A stretch of 64,000 bases of DNA from Epichloe hybrida (lineage: Eukaryota > Ascomycota > Sordariomycetes > Hypocreales > Clavicipitaceae), in the NCBI GenBank assembly GCA_019022495.1, contig JAFEKR010000006.1, positions 3,348,001 through 3,412,000 on the forward strand, written 5' to 3'. The notes beneath the pieces were generated by a model, which had not been told where the DNA came from, ran no database searches, and saw nothing but the letters and a program-made list of their open reading frames with translations. This document shows, piece by piece, positions 35,508-48,300 of the stretch (positions are counted from its first letter, which is position 1; the number at the start of each line of letters is the position of its first letter). The translations under genes were made by a program, and so were the position numbers.

Positions 35508-36153
35508 AATATTATACACTATAGCTCTACTAAGAGCAAGAGAGTCACGAGAAGTGTGCTTACCTCTAAGATCTATAGCATAGTTACTAGTGCTAATATA
35601 GCTTATGTGGTCTTAATAACACTTAGGTTAATCACCTATTAATTAAACCTCCCCATAATTCCTATTATTATCTATACTAATTTATACTCTTTATATAAAT
35701 ACCTTATTAAGCTTAGTACCATAAAGGAGAAGCGTCTTATAATTAACATTATAGCCCTTTGTTAATCGTATAAGTGATAAGAGATCTGTAAGATCAGATG
35801 GATTAATAGGAATAATAACCTTACTAATGTATTTACAAAGGTATTGCCAAACAAGGCATTTAAGAGGTTTATCACGAGCAATAAGGCAACTATTAGGATA
35901 GAAGGGTGGGTTACGTAATCGTAACGTTTATGTTAATCTAACGAGATTAAAGGTGTTAAGAATTAGGCCTACTTATCCTTGCATAGACTTATAGATTGGA
36001 TTTTATTATTTATTATACCCCTTCCCCTTACCCTTTTCTTACAATGTTATTCGTAATCATTTAATCTTATTTATTCCTTAATTCCTATTCACTTCTCTTG
36101 TTAATATTATGCATTAACAATCGTATTAAAAAAAAAAAAGAGAGAGTTTCTAG
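35508..36153 (+). pseudogene. Copia-2 RNase H remnant after hAT-1
   Basis: It resumes with the TSD AATATTAT and reads K-S-K-R-V-T-R-like sequence, then the Copia RNase H C-terminal block R-W-I-N-G-N-N-N...FTKVLPNKAFK near 35796-35870. This matches the same block in Copia-4a. A 3' untranslated stretch and purine tract follow up to the LTR at 36154. Confidence 0.75.
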
Positions 36154-36449
36154 TGTTAGAACAAGCATAATATTAATAAGGGTGCGTGCCTCTGATTAGG
36201 TAGGCGCGTTGCATTGCAGACCCACATATCTGGCCTAACTGCACTACGATTAGGGTTAGCATATATAGCCTCTTCGCTAGTAACCCTGATTAAGGCCCCT
36301 TTTCCTATAATAAATAGCGCACCCTCTTTGCTTCTATTTAATCCCTCTTTTGCTTACTTTAATAGACTAGAATATATGATAATTACGTGCACTTTAGTTC
36401 ACCCCGAAAACCCTACGCGTAAGTCAATGGTATCCTGTAGATACTAACA
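36154..36449 (+). repeat. Copia-2 3' LTR
   Basis: 296 bp starting TGTTAGAACAAGCATAATAT. The start is mutated (GCATTGCAGACC, TGCACTACGATTAG), while the outer end is intact (ATCCTGTAGATACTAACA). Confidence 0.9.
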
Positions 36450-39127
36450 GTTACCTAGCTATACTAGTGGCAATCCTATGATAAAATCTATTAAGATCTC
36501 TACCTATGGTTGCCTTAGTATTAGTAGTAATTTAAGGCTTCTATATAGGCAGTGCCTCCTAGCTACTATATGCTAGTATACTCCATAGCTAGATATATAG
36601 TCTAAAATAGCTTTACTTATTACTAGCTACTAATAGTAATATTTTAGTAGTTTAAGAGTGTATTTAGTCCTAAAGTAACTTACTAATAGATTATTATAGT
36701 ATAGCTATAGAAGCTTCTATTATAAGATAAGCTCCCACGGAATAACTACCTAGTCTTTATATATTAGAAGGCCCCTTATACTATATAACTATAGACTAGC
36801 TTTTTCTCTCCTTTTTACTTAGGAGTTAACCTTACCTCTATGCTTTTATAGATCTAGATCTTAGTCCTATGCCTTTTATAGTAGTTATACTAATGGTTTT
36901 TTACCACGGATTAGTAGGGATTTAGTAATATAATAGCCCCCTAAATTACTTATACTATACTAATATCTTAAATACACACTACCTTCTCCTTAAAATTACC
37001 TTTATTTAGCTAACCTATTACTAGATTCACAGTAGCTAACTAGCCTTCTACCTAGGCTACTCTTGCCTTAGTAGGTTCTAAGACTAGTATTATACTATAA
37101 CTTCTTTAATATATTAGTACTTCTTCTTTTACTATAAAGATATTTACTATTTTCCTTTAAAGCTCTAGTAAGAGCGCCCTATTTAATATAAGTTTACCCT
37201 TATAATTAAACTTTCTTAATAGTATATCCATAGGGTTACTCTTCCCTAGTTTATACTTAATTATAAAATAGAAAGGGCAGAGAAATATATACTATTATAC
37301 CTATCTTCTATTTAGCTTCTACTACCTTATAAAGGTCTATAGGTTATAATAGTCTAATAGGACCTCTATAGGTGTCTTTATGCCTTTAATATAATATTAC
37401 TAGTGTTTAAATAACTTTACTATAGTAAGTAACTCTTAATTAGCTATACTATAGTTATATTTAGTATTTATAAACTTCCTTAACTAAAAGGCTACTAGAT
37501 ACTAATAGCCCTTATTATCCTACTAAGATAGAATTCCTACTATTATAAAAATTAAGGTATTTATCTTAATATACACTACTTAACTTAGGTTATAGTATTA
37601 GAGTAAAGGCGCTTACTAAAAGGTATCTTTTAGCTAGTTAAACGCTAACCACTTCTTTTCTCTAAATATAAACCTCCTAGTCTAGACACTATTTTAACTA
37701 CCCTTTATTAGCGTATAAAGAGATACTATAATCCTAGAGTATTTATAGATAAACTATTAATAAAAGTTATAAAACCTAAGAAATAACTATATATCCTTAA
37801 AACTTATTAGCTCCTTCTATTCTCTAATTATATTAACCTAGTAAGTATTTATTAATATCCTATTAATAAAGAGAATAAATCCTAGGAATTTTACTAATTC
37901 TTTATAAAAAGAGTACTTAGAGGGTTTTATATATAACTTCGCTAACCTTATATATTTAAGAACTTACTTAATATATTTAGTGTGCTTCTTCTTTATCTTA
38001 GAGAAGATTAAGATATTATTTAGATATACTACATAAATAGTGTTAACTAGCTTGTATAGCACCTTATAGATATAACTCTAGAAAGTAGCTAGGGTATTTA
38101 TTAACCTAAAAGGCATTATAAGGTACTTATAGTGCCTATAATATATATAAAAAGCTATCTTTTACTTATTACCCTCTTTAATATAAATTTAGTAGTATAT
38201 ATCCTTAATATTAATCTTAGAAAAGAAATAAGCCCCTTAGTATTAATTAAGGATCTCTAAAATTAAGGGGAGAGTATAGTAATTCTTTTATATTACCTTA
38301 TTAAGCCCTTAATAGTTAACGTATAGCTAGAGTATTCTATCCTTCTTTAGTATAAATAGAATAGGCATGCTTACTAGGCTCTTTAAGGGTTTTATCTAGC
38401 CTTTCTTTAGGTTATTATTAATATATTCCTAGAGCTCTCTAAGCTTACTTTAGGAGAGAGGATAAATTAGTCTATATAGGGGTGTAGCTCCTAGTATAAG
38501 ATTAATTACATAGTTAGTTAACTTCTTTAATAGGAGACTCCTTACCTTATCTAATATAAACATATCTTTAAACTTATATAGTTTCTCTAGGATATCTTTA
38601 ATAGTTCTATATACTCTTACCTTCTCTTTATCTTTAAGAGGGATAAACTTATTTTCTATTACGCTTATAATAGTATATATAATTATCTTATTATATATTA
38701 CCTTCGTAAACTTATAGGGAGTTAGTAGTAAAAAGGCTACCTTTCTCTTTTTAAATCACTATTCTTATAAGTATAAGTAAAGATATATATGTTCTTCTAT
38801 AAGTGTGTGTATTCTAATTAATATAGGGCTTCCCTCTACTCTTAGGTCCCTATTAATAGCTATATATAGTAACTTAAGGTCTTTCTCTTTACCTTATAAA
38901 TCTTTAATTAAAATAGGCACCTTATAGACACTATATTAGGGGACTATGAGAGCCCTTACTACCTTTAAGATAGGTATTATAGCCTTAGCCTAATTAAGCT
39001 TATAAGTCTATGTAAATTAGGTACTTATAATATTAATCTTAGCGTAACTATTAAGATCCGCTACCATTTCGATGTCTTTATGCCTATAAATAGTAACTAG
39101 TGTGTAGAATTAGTGTCCTACTAGTAC
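36450..39127 (-). mobile_element. Gypsy-1, right (5'-ward) part: RT, protease region
   Basis: Continuation of the Gypsy element after Copia-2. On the minus strand the integrase block D-F-I-I-G-L-P reads at about 36470-36500. The reverse transcriptase motif reads at 38015-38026 (Y-L-N-N before ILIFSK; YLDD before RIP), and a protease-like stretch lies near 39,000. The order integrase, RT, protease from left to right confirms a minus-strand Gypsy. It is cut at 39127 by Copia-3b, and its 5' end is outside the window. Confidence 0.75.
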
Positions 39128-39384
39128 TATTGATTCCTTCGGATCTTCATCGGTTTAATCGTGGCCAAAGACCAGACCAATTGTGGGTCCGGCGCGATGC
39201 ACGCGATATGATTAGCTGCATTAATTCGCCACCCCCTCTTTTGCCCCACATACGGATTTCGCCCCCTTTTCTAGTATCTAGACTTTCCCTCTCTTCTCTC
39301 TCTTTCCTAGTTATCTAACTAACTATTATTAACTTTAAATTATATAGGATTTATTACCTACGTAGGACCTTAGTGTATCTAATA
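39128..39384 (+). repeat. Copia-3b 5' LTR
   Basis: About 257 bp, the reverse complement of the Copia-3a LTR: TATTGATTCCTTCGGATC to GTGTATCTAATA. The outer left half is intact (GGGTCCGGCGCGATGC) and the inner right half mutated. It is followed by CTAATTAGTAGTTAAC. Confidence 0.9.
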
Positions 39385-39865
39385 CTAATTAGTAGTTAAC
39401 TTTATAACTATAGATAAGCTACGTATTATAAGAAAAGACATTTCTATAGATGCTATTACTACTACCCCTTATTATACCGTAATGGTTATTATGGTAGAGA
39501 GGTATAACTACATAAGTATGCTAAAGGAAGAGACTAGAATCCTAGTTATAGGCTTGTTAGGCTTCTAAGGAATTAATCTATTAACCCTTAGGCTTAGGGA
39601 TATAACTTTGTTATATTTATCTAGGATATTATTATTAATTATTGATTTTATTGTCTATTACGAGAAAACTAACCAAATAACCAAATCTATTGCCGTGAGG
39701 TATTTATTTTAAACCTAACGTTAAACAACCTTAGCTAAGCTAGCTAATATATCTATAACTTCTCTATAAATATTCCCTTTATCCAATAGACCTTTAATCT
39801 CTCCCTATAAGCATCTACTACTTGTTTTTTGCCCCCTTTATTATTAGTGCTATTTGCCCTATACC

Positions 39866-40275
39866 CAGAGCTTTGTACTACACTACATCTTGTAGTTTTT
39901 TTTTTTCTAACAAATAATTCATATCTAATCTTAGAAAATATATAGAGATATAAAACTTTGATTTTTAAATAGATAACTTTAAAACTACAGTGTAGTTATA
40001 TACAAAAGTGGGTCTCAAAGTGGGTCCTTAGGCCACAAATTGGAAAAACTACATTTTACTACATTTTAGTACTAAAAAAATACTACAAATGTAGTATTTG
40101 TGATTTGTGGAGCGAGGGCCCACTTTTAGACCCACCTATATATATAGTATTTTTCCAAGAACTTTCCTCTATAAGATCACGTGATTTTTAGGATAATAAC
40201 TTTAATTATAAGCTAGATATAAAAATAAATAGAAATACTACAAGAAATACTACACTACACGAGTGCAAAGCTCTG
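39866..40275. mobile_element. hAT-3, 410-bp hAT-like MITE with CACTA/CTACA subterminal repeats
   Basis: Termini CAGAGCTTTG and CAAAGCTCTG, TSD CCTATACC (39858-39865 and 40276-40283). The empty site in Copia-3a (reverse complement near 33,33x, TTGCCTTATGCTTATTAGC) has the same length, confirming the 8-bp duplication. Subterminal repeats are ACTACACTACA. It carries one GTGGGTCTCAAAGTGGGTC pair (about 40009-40027) and an inverted pair (about 40119-40135). There is no coding capacity. Confidence 0.88.
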
Positions 40276-41796
40276 CCTATACCTATTAGCAAGAAAGAGA
40301 GATTACCTCCTTCCCTTCTTTTTATAAAAAACAGGAAGTAGTAATTCCTATTATTCCCTTATTACTTTTCCTATTATTTTCCGGTTACTTTTAGAACTAG
40401 TATTGCTTTTATTATCTCTATTGATTTATTCTTATTGCTGCTTTTGCTGCTTCTACTGCTTTTTCTTCTGTTTTTCCTATTTTCGCAATCTTCTAATTTC
40501 ATTAAAGCAATAACGCTCCTAAAAAGCAAAAGAAGAACCTCGTAATAGTAATAGGCAAACATAGGAGCTTAATTAGTAGCAAAAATAACAAATTAGTAAC
40601 ATTCCTTTTATAGTTAAAGATAGTAAAGGAATCTAGACCTTCTATAAGAGAAAGGGCTACTAGTAATAGTAAGGCTCTAATTATCACCCCTAAGAGACCT
40701 TAAAGGCATGAATTACCCCTATGCCTTTAATAGCTTACTTACAAATTCTTGTATAACTAGAAAGAATTTATTAAACTAGATCTAGACACTACTATATAGC
40801 TTAAGCTTAATAACTAAATTACAAGATTTATTAACCTTAGTAAGCATTAAGGTTAGAGAGATAATAACCTATAGGAATTATTCTAAGAAGACTTTAAGGG
40901 CTAGTCTAAAGACACCTTTAAAAGGGCATCTAAGGATATTATTAGAGAATTACGCAATTCTCTATAAGATTATAGCGTTCTCGTTAGGCAAGGCCTAGGA
41001 TATTTAATCCTAGTATTGCTTAAGGAAGTGCTTTATTAAACCTTAATGCCCCTTTAGTTATAGGAAAGATCACAAGAAAAACCATAATCTTCTAAACCCC
41101 TAGAATCTTAATATTAACAGCCCTAATAACTTACCCTAGAAATTAATCTTCCTTAACCCTAGAGATTGCTTAAACCCTTATAAGAACCCCTGTAATAATC
41201 CCTATTATATTAATAGCTTTATCTAGATAATTATTATTAAGAATAACTAGTGGACTATTATTCATAATAAATTATGCCTTTATAGTAATTCCCCTCTGAA
41301 GATTAAATTATAAAGAAGATCTTAGAGCTTATAAAGATGTATAAGGATAGCAACTACTATAGTAAAAAGCTATATAAATTCTTAACGCTAAAGATTACGC
41401 TCTTTAAAAATAAGTGTAATAGAATTAACCTTCCTTAAATGCATTATTAGAAGGCTTTCCCTATTATATTAATAGGTAATACTAAGCAATACTACCTTAA
41501 TTACCTCTTTAGAAATAACTATTCCTATAAAGAGATAATTACTTATATCTATTAGCGCTTTAAGATAGAAAGTAACTAGTAATTCTATTACTATAAGTAA
41601 AGTAGTATAACGCTAAAGAGTATAATTAAGAAGAATCCTAATAAAAGCAAGCTTAAGTGCCTTAAGATTATATTTATTAACCCTTAAGAAGATTTATAAA
41701 GGCCTATACCCTACTAAGATAGTAAATACTAAACTCTATAAGCAAGCCTTAAATACTATAGCTAGTGTGCCTGAATGTTAGATAGTAGACAGAGCA

Positions 41797-41965
41797 TCAC
41801 ATTACATTACATTACATTGTGTAATGTTTGTAATGTAATGTAATTATTACACATTACATTACATTACACATTACATTACATTACATTACATTACACATTC
41901 ACACATTACATTACATTACACCCCCCTTTCACACATTACATTACATTACATGTAATTATTTGTAA
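41797..41965. repeat. left subterminal (CATTA)n/(TAATG)n array of hAT-2
   Basis: Runs of ATTAC pentamers alternate with TAATG runs and short spacers such as CACCCCCCTTTCACA. The inverted runs could fold back on each other. Confidence 0.85.
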
Positions 41966-42254
41966 TTAAATGTAATTATTTTTTATTTTTTAATATTTAG
42001 GTAAAGTAATTAGAAATTAATAGTAAGAAATAACTTAAATAATTAGAAAAGTATATATTAGGTTTCTTAAAATATAGATTAAGGTTAAATTACTATACTA
42101 ATCTTAATTATAACTTATAAAACTAATAAAACTTACTTTTTAAGCTTATTTCTTAGAAAAATATTAAAAACTTACTTTTAAGTATACTTATTGTAATAGA
42201 AAATCATATATATTTAAGTAAATAAGCTATAAAGAAGTAAGTACTATAATTCAT

Positions 42255-43275
42255 AAGGCTTACTTTAAACCTACTTTTAAGTATACTTTCTTTTTAATAA
42301 AAAATCATATATATCTAAGCAAATAAGCTATAAAGAAGTTAATATTATTATTAGTAAGACCCACTTTAGACCTATTTTTATATACACCTTCTTTTTCAAG
42401 AGAAAATCATAAATATCTTAGCAAATAAGCTATTAAGAAGTTAATACTATAATTAGTAGGACCCACTTTAGACCCACTTTTAAGTATACTATCTTTTTAA
42501 GAGAAAATCATAAATATCTTAGCAAATAAGCTATTAAGAAGTTAATACTATAATTAGTTAGACCCACTTTAGATCCACTTTTAAGTATACTATCTTTTTA
42601 AGAGAAAATTATAAATATCTTAGCAAATAAGCTATTAAGAAGTTAATACTATAATTAGTAAGACCCACCTTAGATCCACTTTTAAGTATACTTTCTTTTT
42701 AATAAAAAATCATATATATCTAAGCAAATAAGCTATAAAGAAGTTAATACTATTATTAGTAAGACCCACTTTAGACCCACTTTTAAGTATACTATCTTTT
42801 TAAGAGAAAATCATAAATATCTTAGCAAATAAGCTATTAAGAAGTTAATACTATAATTAGTAAGACCCACCTTAGATCCACTTTTAAGTATACTTTCTTT
42901 TTAATAAAAAATCATATATATCTAAGCAAATAAGCTATAAAGAAGTTAATACTATTATTAGTAAGACTCACTTTAGATCCACTTTTAAGTATACTATCTT
43001 TTTAAGAGAAAATCATAAATATCTTAGTAAATAAGCTATTAAGAAGTTTATACTATAATTAGTAAGACCCACTTTAAATCCACTTTTAAGTATACTATCT
43101 TTTTAATAGAAAATTATATATATCTAAGTAAATAAGCTATAAAGAAGTTAATACTCTTATTAGTAAAACCCACTTTAGACCCACTTTTATATATACTTTC
43201 TTTTTAAAAAAAAATTATAAATATCTAAGCAAATAAGCTATAAATAAGTTATACTATTTAGTAATACTTACTTTT
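42255..43275. repeat. hAT-2 minisatellite, nine copies of a 101-bp unit
   Basis: GACCCAC starts at 42358, 42460, 42561, 42662, 42763, 42864, 42965, 43066 and 43167, i.e. steps of 101-102 bp. Each unit has the doubled motif ACCCACTTTAGACCCACTTT and a body with AAGTATACT and AAATAAGCTATTAAGAAGTT. Degraded half-units flank the array. Confidence 0.92.
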
Positions 43276-43980
43276 AAAGTTACTTTAGAAAATACCTCTT
43301 TTTTAAAAGAAAACTATATATAACTAGGTAAATAAGCTATAAAAAAGTTAATTATATTATAAATAAACCTTATTTTTATACTTAATTTTTATTTATACCT
43401 TAAATACACTATATTATTATTTTATAGCTTTAAATTCTTATAAACCTAAATAACTTACTAGCTTTTTAATTACCTTTACTAAAAAAAAAGAAACTTTTAT
43501 TTTTTAAAAGTATAATATTTATTTATTAATTCTGAATAAATAGATTTTATATTTTATTTTAAATTAATTAACTTTAAATAATATAGGCTTCTTAAAGATC
43601 CTTATATTAGTCCTTAATATATTTATTTAGACTTATAATATATTATTTTATATTAAATTTAAAAGTATATATAGGGTATTATTTAGTAAAATAACCACTT
43701 AGGTTAAATAATATAATATTAAATCTTAGAAATTAGATTTATTAGTATTTTAAAATCTAATAATATAAAAAGAAATTCAAGGATTTCTATTATTCTCTTG
43801 AACCTATATAATATACCCTATACCCTAATATATAACTAATAATCTAAAACGAAGGAAACTTAAATAATTTATAGTAAATAAACTAAAATAGTAATTAAAT
43901 TAATGCTAATATTAACTTAATAAAGAAAAATCTATATAATATTATAAGATCTTAATATACCCCACTTTTATTTTCCCCTA

Positions 43981-44115
43981 ACATTACATTTGTAATGTTT
44001 GTAATGTAATGTAATGTAATATGTAATAATTACACATTACATTACATTACATTACATTACATTACACATTACATCCAAACCCCAAATATTACATTACATT
44101 ACATTACATTACATG
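43981..44115. repeat. right subterminal pentamer array of hAT-2
   Basis: TAATG-type then CATTA-type runs next to the right terminus, with spacer ATCCAAACCCCAAAT; mirrors the left end. Confidence 0.85.
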
Positions 44116-44849
44116 CTCTGATAGTAGAATACATACACTCTATAGGCTTTAAAAGTCTTACTAGAGACCTCCGTAAGGTAATTACTATTATAAAATTAAA
44201 TAAGAAGTCCTCCTAATACCTTTAGTACTAATAAGGAGACTCTCTAGAGGCTATGTTTACTCATTATTAGTATAGATAATAATCCTATAGCAGAGGAAGC
44301 TATCGCAAGTAAAGCCCTAGGCTAAGCACTAAGCGCTACTTTATATATAGTAAGAGTAGCTACTAGTCTTCTAATTACTTTGCTAAAGAATATTAAAAGG
44401 GGAAAGACTACTAGTAGGCTAGTAAAATATATTATACACCCCCTTTAGAGAAGAGATTCTAGGTATTCCTTACCTCTTATAAAGGGTAGAATAATAATAA
44501 GCCTAATAAAGGCTTAGGTAAGAATTAGGAAGCATATCTTACAGCTTATATAGAAGCTAAAGATAATGATAATAATGTGGAGAAGCTACTATTAATAGTA
44601 TACCTAAGTATTATATAATTCTTCTGCTTTAGATTACAGACTAACTATAACGCTACTAATGTTAATGTCCTCGCAACCCTAAATAATTAAGCCTTCTAAC
44701 ACGTATTCCTCAGGCAGGAGCTCTATAAGCTATAAGAGTGTAATAAAGGCTTAATTTACTATATCTCTAAAGAACGCTATTCTAAAGAGGTCTTTAGAGG
44801 GATTATGCCTAACACTAGCACCGCAGGAAAGTTAACTATAGGCAGAGCT

Positions 44850-44965
44850 TTGCACTACACTACACTACACACTACACTACAAGGGAATTTTTTTACTACA
44901 CTACACTACACACTACACTACAAGGGAATTTTTTTACTACACTACACTACATGTAGTATTTTGTA
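44850..44965. repeat. left subterminal (CACTA)n array of hAT-4
   Basis: CTACA pentamer runs in about 32-bp blocks separated by AGGGAATTTTTTT (two near-identical blocks), then TGTAGTATTTGTAGTATTTG in the opposite orientation. Confidence 0.85.
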
Positions 44966-45008
44966 GTATTTGTAGTATTTGTAATTTTTAGTAATATAAT
45001 TACTTATA

Positions 45009-45055
45009 ATAGCTTATAATAGCTTATAATAGCTTATAATAGCTTATAATAGCTG
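45009..45055. repeat. 10-bp tandem repeat AGCTTATAAT, left of Copia-4a
   Basis: About five copies; the array resumes at 51868 after Copia-4a (AGCTAATAAT, then five AGCTTATAAT), so Copia-4a inserted into it. Confidence 0.9.
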
Positions 45056-45362
45056 TGTTGGAACAAAGGTGATATTAATTGCGCGTCGCAGCCGCAATTA
45101 CCTAGCAGAGGCTCGGGCCGCGCGCGGACCCCACACGTGACCCATAACCTGGCATGTTAATTAGCTAGGAAATGTGGGGACACAAACGCGCAACCCCTTT
45201 TCCCTTTATATATTATAACTTCTAGCTTTTTACCTCTCTTTTCCTAGAACTTAATTAATTATAATAATAGATAACGCAGCCTAGAATGGATAATTAATGA
45301 TAATACTATTCTTTAGGCTCACGACTATATTACATTAAATTTAATACCCTATAAATCTAATA
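45056..45362 (+). repeat. Copia-4a 5' LTR
   Basis: 307 bp starting TGTTGGAACAAAGG. The outer half is intact (GGCTCGGGCCGCGCGCGG) and the inner end mutated (AATCTAATA). Confidence 0.9.
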
Positions 45363-48300
45363 CTAATTAGTGGTTACCTTCACAGATAACCACGTAGTCT
45401 TCAAACACCGCAGATTAGCAAGGTTAATTAGAAGAGGTAGCTTATCTAATAATAACTTACCTTATAAAATAGGAGGGCTACGTTTAATAATAAGTTATAC
45501 TAATAGAAAGGTATAATATAGCTCTCTTCTTACTTTAGTATTAATATCTATATTTATATAAACTCTAAAACAATAAAGAAAGGTTTAATACTAGTAGCTA
45601 AGCTATCCCCTTATCTTTCTTTGTTATACATTCTATCACATATTTAAAGTTAACCGCCTTGCCTTATAATCCTTTATATCTAAAACACGAAACATATTAC
45701 ATAATTATAGTTATACCCCTTTCTCTCCTCATATCACAAGATTTGCCTCCCTTAATTAATTAGAATATTAGATATAGCTAGACTATCTAGGACCTCTAGT
45801 TAATTTAGAGTTCCTAGCAAGACTAATAGCTATAATAATACTATAGAAGGCGTTAAAATAGGAGATAATAATAAATACCCTAATAAAGGAAAAACCCCTA
45901 TCTATACTAACCTATACCCCTATATCTCTATAAGGCTTTAATAATATATTATAGAAGAACTACTCTAATAAATAGAAAGTTTTAAATATAAAGAGATAAT
46001 AATACCTAAGGAAATTAGTCTCTATATCCTTATAAAGACTAAATAATATAAGGAGTAAGGGTTATTTAGAAGAACACTATTCTCTGAATTTAGTAATAAC
46101 TTCTATAAATAGTTAAGGAATAAGTTTATAGAAGGAAGAGACCTTTTTTAGAATAGACTTTAAGACTATTTTCTTTATAATAAAGTGTATATAACTATTA
46201 GAAAAGGCACTAAGATAGTAAATAACCTTAAAGAAGTAGTAAACTAAGAAGAATTTAGATTTTAAACTCTTAAAGAAATTAAAGAGGCTAGGAAGAAGTA
46301 TATAGGCTTCTAAAAGAACCTATAGAATAAAGAGTTCTTCTATAATCTACTAGATAATAGTAATGTTAGAACTAGGTAACCTACCCTATTACCCTAGTTA
46401 TTAGTATAATTACTATTAAAAGGATTAATAAGCTAGACTCCCCTAGGAAGACTAAGTTAATTCCCTCTAGGAAGGCCTAGTTAATCTCCCCTAGGAAGGT
46501 TACTTAACCTAGAGTTAAGACCACCTAAGGATGCTATTTGCAAGCATCTGTAGGTAACTCCCCCGCTTATACCTTCACTAGAGGTAAGTTAGTAGTATTA
46601 CCTTAGTAACACTACTAATAATGCCCCTAAGCAGGAGAGTTACTAATAGAGGCAACCTATGCTATCTAGGGCTAGTAGTGCCCCTATTAGTATAGCTTAA
46701 AGAGCTATAATTTCTCCTTCCTAATATAAGGAAAAGAAGGATTAGAGGGAATAATAAGCCCTAAGGGTACTACTTATAAAGCCGCCCTCTTACTTCCTAA
46801 AGACCTTACTACCCCTTCTATAAATATAAAGGGAAATACCTAGAGAACCCCTATAGACCTAGAGACCTTTGCTAAAGTAAATTATTAACCTATCTAAGGT
46901 ATACCCTAAAGAATAACTCTATAGCACTAATAACTATAATATCCTTAAATCAAAGCTTTAAACATTTTATAAAAAGTATAAGTTACTTAATATCTAGCCT
47001 AAATAAGCTAGTTATGCTTTTAAGGTTATACTTAAAGGTAAAGCACTATAATACTATATAAACCACCTCTCTAAACCTAGATAACTATAAGATCTCCCTA
47101 CGCTTATTAGCTATATAAGAGAACAATTTAAAACCAAGGATACATAGCAAAGATATCTGCTAGAGTGGAATAATACTTCCCTATAAGAAATAGTAAATAA
47201 TAACCTAAGTAAGTTAATAATTAAATACTTTAATAAACTTATAGAAAGACTAGCTATCTTATAATAAGTAGTGCTTAAAGTAAGCTAAACTAAAAGGGCA
47301 CTCTAGAATTAACTTATTAGAGCCTATTATAGTATTCTAGAGTGCAGAGGAGCGATTATAAATCCGCTAGATAGACTATAAGAGTTCTGTAAACAGATTA
47401 GAATAACCCTTTATCTTATTAAGGAAGAGAAAAAGAACTATTAATAGTTCCTAACTAAAGCTACAACCCTAGAGTAATTCTAGACTAACCGAAAATATAA
47501 TAGGACTAGAAAAGAGACCTAATACCCCTTAAAACCATAAGGAAAAGAAGGTACTCCTTGCATAAAGAAGTGCTATGTATGTAGTAAGGAAGGATGCTAG
47601 TTATCTAAGCACCCTAAAGAGAACCATAAGAAAGCGTTTTAACGCTTTAAGAATCACTACCTTACGGATTTAACTAATAACTTATATTATTTATTTCTTA
47701 CTTAGTATAAGGGAGAACACGAGTCCTAACCCCTTATTAATAACAAAATTGCTTAGTATATAAAGAGCATTAGATTTAATAACAGCCCTAATGATATAGA
47801 TAGGCTAGTACCTATGAGCTTCTTTACTTACAGAACCTAGATTAATAGCAAAAGAATAGTTTAATTCCTAATAAGGTAAGTAGCTTATTATAGTCTAAGC
47901 AAAGAAAACCCCTTTTAGCAGGAACTTATAAATAAAGCCTTAGTAATATTTATATTAGAAGATCGCTATTTCTATGTAATATTCTAAGGGATTATGCCTA
48001 ATATAGGAGCCGCAAAGTTCTCTACAGTAGGGCACCCTTAATTTCTTGCTTTATAATATTAGATGCCTATATTATAGCTTAATAAATTAATAGAGAAGAA
48101 GGTATTAGTTAGATTTAGCGCGGGAGACCTAATTATTACGCTTAGAGTGGCTAATGTGCTTACTCCCTTTAGAAACATTCTCTTTTAGGTTATCCCTATA
48201 AACACTCTATTTCTTTTATCCCTTAATAATATAGACTATCTAAAGATTAATTTTAATATCTCTAAGAACACACTATAATAAGGAAATATTAAAGTCCCTA

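Larger units (their letters stand above)
21260..36449 (+). mobile_element. Copia-2, LTR retrotransposon with TSD GTTAC, hosting hAT-1
   Basis: LTRs of 296 bp (21260-21555 and 36154-36449) flanked by GTTAC (21255-21259 and 36450-36454). Without hAT-1 the element is about 6.4 kb. The purine tract (A-run then GAGAGAG) just before the right LTR, and the order zinc knuckle, RT, RNase H, show plus-strand orientation. The sequence after the left LTR (CTAATTAGTGGTTATC) is shared with the Copia-3 and Copia-4 families and probably contains the primer-binding site. Confidence 0.92.
41790..44120. mobile_element. hAT-2, 2.3-kb hAT-like element with (CATTA)n arrays and a 101-bp minisatellite
   Basis: Left end CAGAGCATCACATTAC, right end CATTACATGCTCTG, TSD ATAGTAGA (41782-41789 and 44121-44128). 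The empty site in Copia-3a (reverse complement near 31,82x) reads TTAGATAGTGGAATATA, confirming the duplication. Both ends have CATTA/TAATG arrays in both orientations. The interior is a 101-bp tandem array plus AT-rich filler. No transposase frame is visible. Confidence 0.88.
39385..44842 (+). pseudogene. Copia-3b gag-side remnant, interrupted by hAT-3 and hAT-2
   Basis: RIP-degraded 5' interior of Copia-3b, in pieces 39385-39865, 40276-41789 and 44121-44842. It is collinear with the reverse complement of about 31,1xx-33,80x in Copia-3a. No open frame remains. A minus-strand Lys/Ser-rich frame at 40374-40562 is antisense. A zinc-knuckle motif was not resolved. Confidence 0.6.
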
